Origin: Thelephora terrestris
Lineage: Eukaryota; Basidiomycota; Agaricomycetes; Thelephorales; Thelephoraceae
Reading direction: 5' to 3'
Assembly (NCBI GenBank): GCA_015956445.1
Contig: WIUZ02000012.1
Span: 1,054,001-1,118,000 of the forward strand
Length of the DNA stretch: 64,000 bases
The notes beneath the pieces are model-generated. The model was given only the letters and a program-made list of their open reading frames with translations, ran no database searches and was not told the origin of the DNA. Below, piece by piece: positions 23,256-34,945 of the stretch. Position numbers and translations under genes: made by a program. Each line of letters begins with the position of its first letter. Position 1 is the stretch's first letter.

Positions 23256-23954
23256 CACTGGGGGCAGACCCCTACTTACCCAGCAGGCAAATTGAGGGTT
23301 TTTGAGAGTTTTTCAAAAATTTACTCAGATTTTACCCAGTGGATTCAATGTGAACAAATTTAAAACTTGCCCACCACTTTGCCCACACTTTGATTGCTGG
23401 GGAAGTTTTGAGTTTGTTCTCAACAAATCCATCAGTTTGCCCATGAGGTACTTCTTTGACAAAATTCCAAGGGTTCTTTGACAAATTGCACCAAATGTGC
23501 CCACCACATGCTCTGAGCCACTTGTCAAAAGTTCTTTGAAAACTTGCTCACAGTGTACTCAGTAACATACCCACCAGGTTCTCTTTGATGTAATCACACC
23601 AAACTCTCAACAAACCCACTGTGTATATGTTTGAACATGCTGTGGACAAATCATTGGGTGATTTGTGAAAAAACTCTAGGTGAGTCACTTGGCTCAGAAC
23701 ATGTGGTGGGCATATTTTGTGCAATTTGTGAAAGAATCCTAGGGGTTTGTCAAAGAAGTACCTCATGGGCAAACTGATGGGTTTGTTGAGAAAAAATTCA
23801 AAACTTACCCAGCAATCAAAGTGTGGGCAAAGTGGTGGGCAAGTTTTAAATTTGTTCACAATGAATCCACTGGGTAAAATCTGAGTAAATTGTTGAAAAA
23901 CTCTCAAAAAACCCTCAATTTGCCTGCTGGGTAAGTAGGGGTCTGCCCCCGTGG
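23256..23954. mobile_element. Palindromic CACTG element P-C (699 bp)
   Basis: Begins CACTGGGGGCAGACCCCTAC and ends with a slightly altered right end, GTCTGCCCCCGTGG. The 3-bp flank TTA is present on both sides. The same subfamily starts again at 63916. Interior motifs include repeated TTTGCCCA/TGGGCAAA-type words. Confidence 0.75.
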
Positions 23955-25397
23955 TTATCATATTGACAGCACAAGGTACTTCATCAGGGGTTTCTCTCAT
24001 TAGTCATGTAATCTCCACTGCACTCCCCCTGTTCCTTCCAGAAAGTGGCTTAGCCAGTACATCCCCTGCAGAGGAGAACACAGCCAACATTTCCAGCCTG
24101 TAGCATAAGTTGGCTGATCTGTTGCCTCAAGAGGGCAACTTGACAAACTCACCCCTGTTGGAGGACCACTCAGCTGGCTGGCTCTCTACTGTCAGGATGA
24201 CACCTGATCATCATTATCTGACTAAACATAAGTTACAATCTCCAAAGTTGGATTCCATTGCTTATCTGATCTCGTATGAGCTCTTAACCTCAGAGCGGTG
24301 GCCCACAGCCAAGATGCACCAGGGTTATCATTGGATCTATGATTTCAGCTGACTTCACCATAAACTCCATGCGCACAAGCAACCCCATTCCACCAAAGCT
24401 CCTGAGGACCTTATGCACTTCAGACAAGTTCCACAGGCCCTCCTTGACTATGGTGTGCATATGTTACAGTTGGCTGTGCTAGCCAGTCCTATGACCTAGT
24501 CATGTGATTGTGGGGATTTTCTTGTTGTATCTAGTAGTATTTGATCTCATCAATACACCTTGCTCTTGTCCCTCATCATAACTCTCAACAAGCATAAGTG
24601 CATGCCCTCGGGGTTTGGTGTGGCATCCCTGCAGGCAGGGCATCACAGCCAGTGGAAGAGAATGTTGTCAACATGATCCTTGGGGATGGTAGATTTGACC
24701 TAAGATCTACCTTGGGCCAAAGGCCGTGGGGGGATTCGGAGGGAGGGAGCCTTGCCCGATTGCTGGGAAAAAAAATTACAATTGCAGAGTCGTAGTCAGC
24801 CAGAAGGTGTTCCTTGTCACTGCCTATTGGAAAGAAGAGGGCCACAGAAATATGGCCACTGAGAGCATAGGCAAGTTGTGGTGGAAAGGTGAGATAGCAG
24901 TTGTCCAGGTTGGGGTGATCACACCTTTCTACAGACGTCCAAAAATCCCTCTCTCGTCAACAGGGCAGTCACTAGGTGTGGCTCCTCCACAGCGAGTTTT
25001 TTCCTCGTGGTTGACCACCTTCCTTCCAGATTCATTACAGAATTCAACTTCTGCATGGCAATGTCTAAGCCATTCCCGACATACATCAACATGGATGACT
25101 AGCATCCGTGGGTGGTCCCATCAACAGCACAACATGTGCAGCCTCAAGCGAACCCAACCTCTCAATGAACACTGGTTTACAATCTTCTCACACTATGCCT
25201 TCTCGCTTTATGCCTCCTCACTCTATGCATTTGTTTAGTCTGTTTTTGTTGTCTTCGTTTACTTTTTTCTGTTGCACAGGTGTGGTGGGCCTTGTGCTTG
25301 TCATCAAGGGGAGGAATATTGACTGCACCATTGAATCTGGACATGGTGGGCACAGCATTGACTGAGGAGGAGCAGGAGGAGGAAAAGGTACGTGGGG
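23955..25397. other. Unassigned region
   Basis: No gene recognised. Several open frames (for example around 24726-25238) lack family features or consistent splice structure. Target DNA of P-C and of the LTR3-related fragment to the right. Confidence 0.4.
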
Positions 25398-25583
25398 AAT
25401 TGAAACAGGGTTCCCGGGAAGAGAGTGCGAAGCGAGGAAGAACATTCAACGGACAATAGAAGTCTGGTGACTCGGACAAAGGCTGCCTCGAGGCAATCGT
25501 GAGGTCGAGCACCATCCGGAACTCAATGGAGTCGAGCGACCAATGGGAAGGAATCAGAGAACTGCCGGTTCCATGTCATGACA
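25398..25583 (+). repeat. Right-end fragment of an LTR3-related LTR
   Basis: Matches the last roughly 190 bp of LTR3-2 (52400-52585): ACAGGGTTCCCG, GGCTGCCTCGAGGCA, CCGGAACTCAATGGAGT and CGACCAATGGGAAGGAATC, ending TCATGACA. The left part is missing. It lies immediately upstream of a TTTAAAAG box and the ORF at 25652. Confidence 0.65.
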
Positions 25584-25651
25584 TCTCCATGGGACTTTAA
25601 AAGCCAACCGTCCTCAGTTGCCAACACAATAACTTTCCTCTCTCTCACTCG

Positions 25652-25957
25652 ATGGCCTGGAATCCTTCTGATGACAACGGGAACAAGCTCCTGTTGTTCG
25701 GCCCTCTCGACGAAGTCGACAAGCAAGGCAGTCTCTTCCCTAAGAAAGAGAATGACTTGCCATGGACTTTTGAGGAAGTGAAGGCCGCCTATCCGACGAC
25801 GAAGGGAATCTGGGAGTCGGTTTATGAGATATGGAGGCTCCGTTTGTTCGAAGAGGTCAGTACTGGAGATAGGACATGGAGCACGCTGCTCAGGGCATGG
25901 ATGGTGCGTTATCGAAGTTCTCTCGCACGAGAACATCCGACTGACTTCGAGTTCTAG
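25652..25957 (+). CDS. LTR-associated gag-like ORF fragment, unrecognised
   Basis: An open frame starting MAWNPSDDNGNKLLLFGP follows the LTR3-type end by about 70 bp and a TATA-like ACTTTAAAAG at about 25595. The arrangement (LTR end, TCTCC, TTTTAAAA box, start codon) is repeated at 62.6-62.8 kb. The product has a helical segment (EEVKAAYPTTKGIWESVYEI) and stops at HPTDFEF. Another open frame begins just after the stop (25958-26167). It is either a first exon or a truncated protein. I do not recognise a known domain. Confidence 0.45.
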   Translation: MAWNPSDDNGNKLLLFGPLDEVDKQGSLFPKKENDLPWTFEEVKAAYPTTKGIWESVYEIWRLRLFEEVSTGDRTWSTLLRAWMVRYRSSLAREHPTDFEF

Positions 25958-26518
25958 ATGAGGCACTTCGCCGTGTGCCGGGAGGCAGAGGTGCAGCTGT
26001 ACTGTCCAGTTGTGGACTACCTTCGACACGTGGTCCAGCGAAACCTCATCAACGGAGAGGAGCTTCTGTCAACGGAAGTGAAGGCACCAAAGACTCCGAA
26101 ACCAGGAGACCTACACTGCGCTCAAAACTTCTGTATGTTCTCATCCCTCCTACTCCGCAGCTCTTAAGAGGGGTGGGTAGTCATTCCTGGGGTGAGAGTT
26201 GGCTTTGCAGGGGGGGAGGGGCTGGGGTTGGCATTGAGGAACCTGCCTGATTATGGTCTGCTGTAGTGGGATCCCAGTGAGTAGAGAGGGTACAGGTCCT
26301 GTGGGTATGTATGATGCCACAACCAGTGAAGACTTTACCAGCATTCTTCTGGTCAACGATTGGATTGCTGGGACAGCATTCCTGTAGTCACGTCCAACAT
26401 ATGCAGGTGAGATGCACTCTTTAGATCTCCACAGAAAGAATGGACGAATGGGCAGAGGATCCTGACATGTCCCCCAGATGAAGACAGAGTCCTGCTTGGA
26501 AGCAGGGCTTTTTCCGTT
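25958..26518. other. Unassigned flank of F2-b
   Basis: Contains a possible continuation of the preceding gag-like gene (MRHFAVCREAEVQLYC..., 25958-26167) and then unrecognised sequence. F2-b is inserted at its end at a CCGTT target. Confidence 0.4.
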
Positions 26519-27815
26519 TGTCAGGGCCACTCTACCCTAACAACTACCAGTGCACTGAGCCGACTCCGCAGAGTACTCACTAGTCCAACTAGTTTGTGAG
26601 AGAACGATCACGTCTCTATTCTTCCGGTAGGTTGTCCGAGGTCACTACAAGTCAGGTCGAAATCCTAAAGAGAAACCCAACCTAAACCGTACTTCGTTCG
26701 GTTTAACAAGCAAGGGTTTATCCCTACAACAGGATTGATGACTCCACCAGTTGATCGACTGGACGCTCGAGGTGTTCTAATATGACTGCTGGGAGTCTAT
26801 AGTTACGAGGCGCAGTTGACGCGCAGAGCGGGAGGGAGAGCAGATGGGGGTGTCTTGGATCAAACAAGAAACTCTGACTTGTCCTTAACTGCAACTGGGC
26901 TGAGAAGGGCAGAGGATTTCCTGAGGTAACAAAACTAAGGTACTACGATACAGCCACAGTTGCTACTTATACTAAAGGAGTGGCCATGACGTCAATACCC
27001 TAATATACCCTTATCAAGCCAGAACAAAGGGAGATAAGGAGTGTGAGAACGCTAAGTAAGGGAAGCGAACAAAGGTGACACGTGGGAGAATAAAAGACAA
27101 AGGGCCTTACTAGCGTGTGAAGGATTGCATAAAAGATAAGAAATGTCCGCATGAAACATAGGGGTAAAGATAACACTAGTCCTAAAAGAAAAGGGGCATG
27201 GGGTCATGAAAGTTCGTTCCTGGGGATCACACCCAAGGGTCAGGTGGCAATCTCCCTTTACATAGTTGTACCAGCGGATTCGGGAGTAGAGCCATGCAAA
27301 CATCCCTTGTTGTCTGTAGGCGGTAACAGCATCACGGACAAGTGGTAACCTCAACGTACGTCCGAACATGAGGAGGTCGGGCCTAGACTCATGGGACATG
27401 AGGGATTACTGATTCGCCGGCGTTTCACGCTAACGGCTACTCCACATGCGCTGAGCTAACCAGAAGGACCCTAAGGCGATGCTTCCGAATAGCGGCGAGT
27501 CCTTCCTCCGGTTAGGAGACTGTGATGTGACTGTCCACGTGTGTGATCAGGGTCCAGGGTTGATCGTAATCGTAAAGTCATGAGGGGTCGTAAAAGGGGT
27601 TCGTGATGTCATAAAGGGGTCATCAGGGTCTTGAGACCTATTTTTAGTGCGCGCGCGTTCTAGGCGTTCCGGAACGAAGTTCTTCCAAGGCCGTCCCGCG
27701 GGCCGAGGTGTCAGCTTGATGTAGTAAGCCAACGATGATGGTACAGGGGCGGAAGTTGATGTGACCCGGACCAATGAGGTTCGTCGAGGTAGGTCACGTG
27801 AAGGATCACCGATCT

Positions 27816-27826
27816 AGGCTATAAGA
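27816..27826 (+). promoter_or_regulatory. TATA-like box of the F2 gene
   Basis: GGCTATAAGAAGG lies about 70 bp upstream of the F2 start codon and is conserved at the same distance in F2-c (about 50856) and F2-a. This suggests the gene has its own RNA polymerase II promoter inside the element. Confidence 0.55.
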
Positions 27827-27892
27827 AGGACGTCTTCTTGGAGCCATCCTTGATCAGCAACACCAGCAACTTCCCCATCATCTTACCAAAAC

Positions 27893-29497
27893 ATGTCCTT
27901 CCCCAACAACCACACCTACAAAGTCGCCAATGGTATCTCTACCATCTCTCGCATCGACCGTCGTGCCGCCGCTCGCAAGTCCTATGCCTGTGCGGCTGGG
28001 ACTCCCTATACCACGGATGATCAGGTATGGGGGAGAGCTAGAGCTTCGTGTGTTTGCACTAACGCCTTCCTCTAGGTAGAGGTTACGTTCTTTAGGGCGT
28101 TGATGTCCTGCTAACGGCTTCTAGATCTTGGAGGTCGTCACAGAAGTGGACCCCGAACGTCTCAGGGAGACGATGCCTCATTTGACAGGGTTGACCTGGG
28201 ACGACGAGCTCTGGGTCCGTACGATCATTGCCGAGAAGGTGGCCTTCCGAATGAGGGGTAGGTTCGGAGAGTTGGAGCATCCGATCAAGAAGGAGCTCTG
28301 GTACACCCTGCAAAGGGGAATCTACGATCAGGACCTATTGGAGCACGGGGCAACCGTTCCTCGGGCCGTCCGCCATGCCACTGCCGCCACGTCATTGTTG
28401 TGGTCGCTCGTTCGGGAGGGGGAGAGCAAGGTAGGTTCTCCGTTTGAATATTCGAGTATGACTCTCGAATAATCAAACTGCCTAGGTTGAACGTTTGGAA
28501 CGTGAGGTGAAGGAAGCGAAGGCAGACGTCCTTCGTCTATCTGCGGAGGGTCTTCAGATGAAGGAGACCTTGGCCGCCTTCCAGCAGGGGACGAACGAGG
28601 CGTTGGAGGCAATGGTCGCCAACCATCAAGAGTTGATTGCTGGGTTGAAGGTTCGGGACAACAACATCAAGGGGGCGTTGGCCAGGAGGGATGAAAAGGT
28701 AGCTTTCCTCATCTCGAAGACGAAATGAGGGAAGCTGACACTTCTTCTAGACTGAGGAGCTTGAGAACGTGGTGGCCGTGTTGACAGCGCAGGTCGAGTC
28801 CTTGCAGGACAAAACCTGCAACTGTAAAGAGGGTCCCAAATTGGTTGGTCAGGGGACCGCCGATGTTCCGTTCGAGTTGGAGTACGCCGACGAGGTGGTA
28901 CTCCCTTCTCCTAACCCGTCGTCCTATGCGACGCCTCCGATCGAGAACTCGGTTCCCGTTCCGACTCCAGGTCCGGCTTCCACCTTGGCCGCTTCCGACA
29001 AGGAGAACTGTGGGCGCTGCGTCTTGCAGCCGATCCATCAGTTGGTGAAGATCGAGGATGAGGTCATGGAGGTTGACCGAGCCGAAGATGCTCCGAGGGT
29101 CGCCGAGGTACGTCCGGTGACTAAGGGGCAACGTTGCAAGCGCTCTCGACGCCGTCCTGCTCATCGCATGGCTCCAACGGCTAATCCTTACCCTCGACCA
29201 GTTGAGTCGGATGGTGACCAGTCTGGTCGAGGTGGGGGACGAGAGTTCCGCTATCGGGTCCACCGTCCCTACCGACAGGTCGAGTCGGAGATCCAGCTTC
29301 GCCACCAGCTACGACTCGCAAGACAGGATCCCACCCAGGGGTCCGACGAGGGAGACGGAGGGTCGCTTGCCGACTACGTCGATAGTGCTGTCGAGCAGTC
29401 ACCCGGTGATGGCGATGTGGGACCAGGTGTTCCAGAGTTCAGTGACATCTGGGAGGCTGATCGGTCCGCTCGAAGGAGTCTCTTCCTATCGGCTTGA
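27893..29497 (+). CDS. F2 gene, intact coiled-coil protein of unknown function (465 aa)
   Basis: Four exons (27893-28024, 28125-28430, 28486-28698, 28751-29497), all joined in phase 0, give 465 residues. Residues 1-44 (MSFPNNHTYKVANGISTISR...) form a short basic leader. Residues 45-146 are a helical domain with LTWDDELWVRTIIAEKV and HPIKKELWYTL. Residues 147-245 are predicted coiled coil (VERLEREVKEAKADVLRL..., TEELENVVAVLTAQVESLQ) ending in a small Cys motif, KTCNCKEG. The C-terminal 220 residues are Pro, acidic and Arg rich and look disordered, with RCKRSRRRPAHR as a possible nuclear localisation signal. I do not recognise the family. A structural or gag-like protein, or a DNA-binding accessory protein of the element, are possibilities only. 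Two other copies in the window are broken. Confidence 0.75.
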
Positions 29498-29584
29498 ACT
29501 AGTCGTTCAGCTGAGTGCCGAAGATGGTGACGCCATGTTCGGGGAGGTTCTTGCGAGGAGGGGCCAGCACTACGATCTCCGAGA

Positions 29585-30424
29585 CACTGGGGGCAAGGGG
29601 TCACTTACCCAGCAGATACATTGTGATTACATTGTGATTTTTTAGACAATGTGTCCAGCCTGTGGCCAGGAGGTACATGCTGAGTGCTTTTACAAAGTAC
29701 CCATCAATGCAACCACAATGTAGCCAGTGGGTCCATCTTGATCACTTTTACAAAGTGCCCATCAATTTGATCACAATGTGCCCTGTGGGTCCATGCAGGA
29801 TACATTGTAAAAGTATCCATCAAAGTGGCCACTGGGCACTTTGTGAAAGAAACCCCTGGGTTCTTTTACAATTTTGTTCACAAAGTGTCCAGCATACACC
29901 TGAGCCACTCATTGAGAGTTTTTTCAGAAAATATCCAGCAATGTGTCCACAAAGTATTCAACCAGATACTCAATGGTTTCTTTGGGAGTTTGTTGTGAAA
30001 TCCAACCACATTGAGAGTTCATTGTGAAAACATTAAGAAGAACCCCCTGGGGACATTGTGGTTGCATTACTGGGTACTTCTTGAAAGAACTCTCAATGAA
30101 TGGCTCAGGCACTCAGTAGGATACATTGTGAACAAAATTGTAAAAGAACCCAGGGGTTTCTTTCACAAAGTGCCCAGTGGCCACTTTGATGGATACTTTT
30201 ACAATGTATCCTGCATGGACCCACAGGGCACATTGTGATCAAATTGATGGGCACTTTGTAAAAGTGATCAAGATGGACCCACTGGCTACATTGTGGTTGC
30301 ATTGATGGGTACTTTGTAAAAGCACTCAGCATGTACCTCCTGGCCACAGGCTGGACACATTGTCTAAAAAATCACAATGTAATCACAATGTATCTGCTGG
30401 GTAAGTGACCCCTTGCCCCCAGTG
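29585..30424. mobile_element. Palindromic CACTG element P-D (840 bp)
   Basis: Nearly identical to P-A, with ends CACTGGGGGCAAGGGGTC and inverse, flanked by AGA on both sides. It sits in the 3' non-coding part of F2-b, about 50 bp from the position P-A occupies in F2-a, so the two insertions are independent. Confidence 0.85.
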
Positions 30425-30706
30425 AGATGGACGCTTGGTGACCTTCAGGCCTGCCGTAGATAGAGTCGACTTTTAAGGATGTAGGATAGCACTTGTATAG
30501 CTCGTTGTGGATTCGCTGGGAATAGTACGCGCGTGTGTGTGTTTCGAATGATTGGCATGAAGGATAAGGAGTGTGAAGCATTCAAAACATAAGAAGTGGT
30601 AAGAAGAGTTCGAAGAAAGAGCGTGTTATAAAAAGTTTAAAAATACCATGTTCCTGACACCGTTGAATCAGGAAGATAAAGAACCCCTGCAGCTCCCGGG
30701 TTCTGA

Positions 30707-30935
30707 CACTGGGGACAAGCCCCTGTTTACTGACCAAGTACTTTTTGAATACATTGTAGTACCATGTTCAATGTACCAGCACTTTGCTGGGTGGGAACAA
30801 GTTGAGTTGTTTTTGAATGTACTGAACAATGTAACTACTACTTCCCAGCTCAGTAAATTGTGGAAAATTCCAAAAATTACTGAATCATGTGACTGCAATG
30901 TGTTGCAGGACACGATGAGAGAGAAAAGCCAAGTT
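30707..30935. repeat. One-ended CACTG element, decayed
   Basis: Starts CACTGGGGACAAGCCCCTG and continues with the AT-rich, TTTACTG- and ACATTG-containing sequence typical of these elements, but no matching right end was found. Right boundary is approximate. Confidence 0.45.
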
Positions 30936-31019
30936 GTATTGATGGGATCAACACTATTATATACCATTACAAAAATTCTCACAATCACATGATCAGATCA
31001 CATGACTGGCTGTCACAGC

Positions 31020-33233
31020 TAACTCCAACATGAAGAAAGCTGGAAAGACCCGACGAAGCATCTCTCTGTTCGACAGGCCGAGTGTGAGGCTATTCTGGAT
31101 CCTGTCATCAAAAGGAACGGCTCTGTAAACTATGAGAACTCCAATCCTATCCCTCTAGACATTGGGCCCAAGCTCAACCTGTTTTTTTCAAAGCATTACA
31201 GACCAAATGGCCACCGACTTATTGGGAGGACTGAGGATGAACCTTCCCAGGTTCAAGACCTGTATGTGTCAGAGGGGACACTTTGGGCAACATCTGTCAG
31301 TCCTACAGGTCCAGAGCCATCACATGGCTGGGAAAGGTGTATGGGAAGTCATCCATACCTCTCCTGTCTATCAGTTCTGTGTACATCCTGTGGGAGATGT
31401 GTCCGCTGCCTTATTACAAGAGCCAGCCAGCTCTAGTAAGCTCAACTCTCCAGTGTGTCAGTCAGCCTATCGACTCTTTATCCAGCTGTATAGGTGGACA
31501 GAACCCTTTTCTGAGTTGTTGGGAAATAGGGGTGTTGGTTGTGACTACAGCTTGTCTATGACGAACTTTCTCATTGAGGAGGATGACTGTGAACCAGACA
31601 TGTTTGCAAAGGTTCAGTTTTTCCACATTCCTGCTTGGGCAGGTTTTGACTGTCCAACTGCAGTTCTACGGAGTTTTACCTCCTAGCATTGCTGGATGCC
31701 TATGTCGCACCCACTCCAATAACCTGAGAGTCCGTCTGTGAGCAGCTCCTTTCTAAAGACCATGCTGAGGAAGTCCGAAATGCCATAGAGGACACAGGAT
31801 CAAGGGGGAGGATTCTTTGGGCCCTTACTCAACTTGGCTCAGATGCAGTAGCATGGTCTTAGAAACCAATGGCTTGCTTCTCTATGACCTCATCAAGGAA
31901 GGCGTCATCCAATCATCTCTCTTTGACCTCACGCTTGGCCCCAGGGCGAAGTCCTTGCAGCTGGGACATTGTCCCTGGGTCTCCACAAGGCTTTGGTGAG
32001 ACCCCGGTTTCGTAATGATTATGGTGAGCTGGCTAAAAGACAGCCAGGAATTGCAGAAGTGTCTCAATGAGTTCAAGAGCAACACTTCAATTGTCAACAA
32101 TCCCCAGGCAATGAACTGCGTTTTCTCTGAGAAAATCGTGTTGGAAGTTTTGAAGTTTGTAAATGTATATAATTCCACTCCAAGTCCTATATTTGAGGCT
32201 GACACTGCTTTTACAGTTCCAATCTGATCCTCTCAGTCAGAAGAGGAGAGAAAAGTTTGACAGGATGCCAACATCCTTCATCCAGGAATGTGAGATTCTA
32301 GGCCTCTTCCAGACTCCTATGTAGAAGCCCACTCATTCCTCTTCCAAGAAATTGGAAGGACCCCCTTGAAGAGAAGCCTTGTCCACCTGTACCCTGTTCT
32401 CAGCCCTGAGGATGTAGCCACCATCTACAAGTCTTTTACTTGGAAGAAACAGCATAAGAGGCCAAACCCTGCTAGGCTGGCTCCTCTACCTGCTGGAGCA
32501 AGGGTCACTCCTCGACCCCCTGCAGTAAGGTCGGCTCCTCTACCCCCTGCAGTCATTTCCAAGCCGCATTTGTCCAAATCCCAGGAACAAGGTTCAAAGC
32601 CAGCCTCTCACAAGGAGGGTGACTCGACAGGAAAGGAGGAGCCAGCCTCTCGCAAGGAGGGTTGCTCAGCAAGAAAGGAGCAGCTTGCAGGTGAAGAACC
32701 TGCCGTCTGTCTTCATACCTCCAGTGTCAAGGTGAAGAAGGAAGAAGAGGGGATGACGGACCTAGAGTTCGGGTCATGGCCAAAAACTCTGTCCTTTAGT
32801 GAAGACCTATTCAGGGCCATAGATGACCTTGAAAATGGCCCAGGGGCTGATGCACTTGAGTACGTTCCATCTACGATGCCAGAAGAGGAGGGAGGAGTTG
32901 GTGCTCCTGTCCAATATGGTCACTGGAACTGTTGACATTGTGGACTGTCAGCTCAAGATGGAGCTATTGACAGAGGGGGTCCCAATGGAAGGGGCAGAGC
33001 TGAGCCAACCGACCGGAGGTCACTCGGTTGACAGTCCTCAGGAACGGAGTGAAGATTGGATGGACCAGGTGGACGTCTGGGATGCAGGTGACGAAGAGTC
33101 CATGGAACAGATTACGGATCCCTCAGATGGAGCCGATGAACAGTCAATGGACCAGGTTACAGACCCCTCAGATGGAGATGAAGAAGAGTCCATCCACTCC
33201 CAGGGGGAAATCCACGCGTTGGACAGTGAGTAG
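31020..33233 (+). pseudogene. Remnant of an unrecognised multi-exon gene
   Basis: Several partly overlapping open stretches read in one direction: 31162-31686, 32366-32935 and 32823-33233. The middle one has a Pro-rich repeat (ARLAPLPAGARVTPRPPAV) and a charged repeat (EEPASRKEG). The last is acidic with tandem DPSDG-type repeats. The Pro-rich part (about 32455-32582) recurs in inverse orientation at 37575-37708, so it belongs to a multicopy family. No known domain was recognised; frameshifts or introns between the segments are unresolved. Confidence 0.4.
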
Positions 33234-33235
33234 AT

Positions 33236-34945
33236 TGAGTTTTGTTCACACATCTCACACTGATATACTATTGCAGTATACTCTATGGCAGGCCACAAGC
33301 CTATGAGGGCAGAAAAGGATGAGGCCCTACTTAAACTGAAGGAGGCCCGCCAGGTAAAGTATGGACTGTGAAGGACTGCTACCCCAGTCCCAACCAGCAG
33401 GATGGTCCACGACCAACAAACATTAGCTCTGATCTCATCTTCTTCCTGTTGAGCACACCTCCCATTTCACAATGAGGCTGTTGGACTTATTTGAACTTTC
33501 GATCTATTCAAGTTACCATAGTATACAGCTCGGTTCTTCCACTTTGTTGCCCCATCTTACAAGAGAATGATATCCTTCAGTTGAAATTGTGCAACACTTC
33601 CTACCTGCTACACACGTTAGAGGCCAGAGACCCCAGCAACTGTGCGATCACCTCCAGGTGGCAACAAGTATTTGAGACGGAGGTTATGTATGGATAATTA
33701 TCATCAAGGAAAGTCAAAAAGAGAAGAAAGGGGTACAAGTGACAAAAGGAAACCAGTCACAAATCGTGGCACTGGAACACAGATGAAAGCAAGAAAGAAA
33801 GTTAAGAATCAGCCACAATTACCACCCATGCTGGAATCATCTGCAACGCTCGGCTTTCTCGGCCTTCTCCTGGTGACCCTGTGATCGGAGAAGGGAGGGG
33901 GGGGGGTATTCTAAAAAAGGGGTTGATTCTATCATAGGAAGCGGTAGATACATGCGAACAAAAGTACAAGATCTCAAACAGATGTCGACAACATGGGTGA
34001 CTCTTGGCACAGTTCACAAGGATTACGGACACACTTCTGTGATGGTGAGAAACTCTGGGAAAGCATGAAAATTTTCAGCTTTATTGCAAACCGAGAGGTA
34101 AGCCCTAAAAAGTCGAATTAGACGAACTATCAGCAGCTGCCACAAGTCAATATTTCGCCAGGCATTCACACAGGAAAGATTATCCATTGGAAAGGTGAAT
34201 TTATTTGAACAGATGATGGGCAGATTGTCTAGCATGGTGGGGAACAAAGGTGTGGATGTGCTAGATGGGGCAAGACAAGTACAGACTTCGGATACAGTTT
34301 ATGATAAATGGGTGTAAGATAGCCTGTGGGACCAAACAAATTCATTTGTGAAATTGATGACGAGTTCATGGAAAGGGCGACCCTGAGATCGTTCAAACTT
34401 GATCTCGCTCCTCCAATCTTTTTCCTGCATAGCTCTTCCTGTCCCCTCCCTCAACTCATTCTTCCTCTTCTGGTACCAATGTTCTGCCACCGGAGCCCAC
34501 GCACAGAATTCAAGACTGGAAGTAGACCAGGCAGCAGGTTTTGGCCACCAACTGCTGTGCTAAGGGCGATCCTTTTCGTGCTCTAACACTCGTGAGTAAA
34601 ACCACTCTGTCGTGTTTCAACTGGACTTGCCTGGCCATTTGTAAAGCCCAACAATCATTTCCTCGTCCACCAAACAGAGAACGGGGACCAGTATCATCAG
34701 CCATTGATTATGTGGGTTTTGCAAGCTCCTTCATGGAAAAGGTGGACCAAGTCGGACTCTGTGGGTATTGGAAGAACGTTGACAGCAATCCTCAAAGGAT
34801 CCCACCAGAACACAACACCACCACATGAGCATGAGGGTAGAGCTCAAAGAAGTGGGCTACCTCAAGACAGTAGTAGGCCAGGTAGTCCACGAGTCCTACG
34901 GGGGGGGGGGGCTTTAGCCATCGGGGAGGTCACAGGACCTGGGTT
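33236..34945. other. Unassigned region with two G-homopolymers
   Basis: No gene recognised. Runs of about ten and twelve G occur near 33897-33906 and 34900-34911. Confidence 0.4.

Larger units (their letters stand above)
26519..30659 (+). mobile_element. F2-b: most complete F2 element
   Basis: 4141 bp with terminal inverted repeat TGTCAGG/CCTGACA and a perfect 5-bp target duplication CCGTT (26514-26518 and 30660-30664). The only insertion is palindrome P-D; without it the core is about 3298 bp. The layout is about 1.37 kb of 5' non-coding DNA, a four-exon gene, then about 0.3 kb of 3' sequence. No second gene, reverse transcriptase or transposase was seen. Confidence 0.9.

Noticed and set aside
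32823-33233. Acidic tandem-repeat ORF as an independent gene
   Set aside because: It overlaps the preceding frame of the same remnant gene and is better treated as a further exon or frameshifted part of it.
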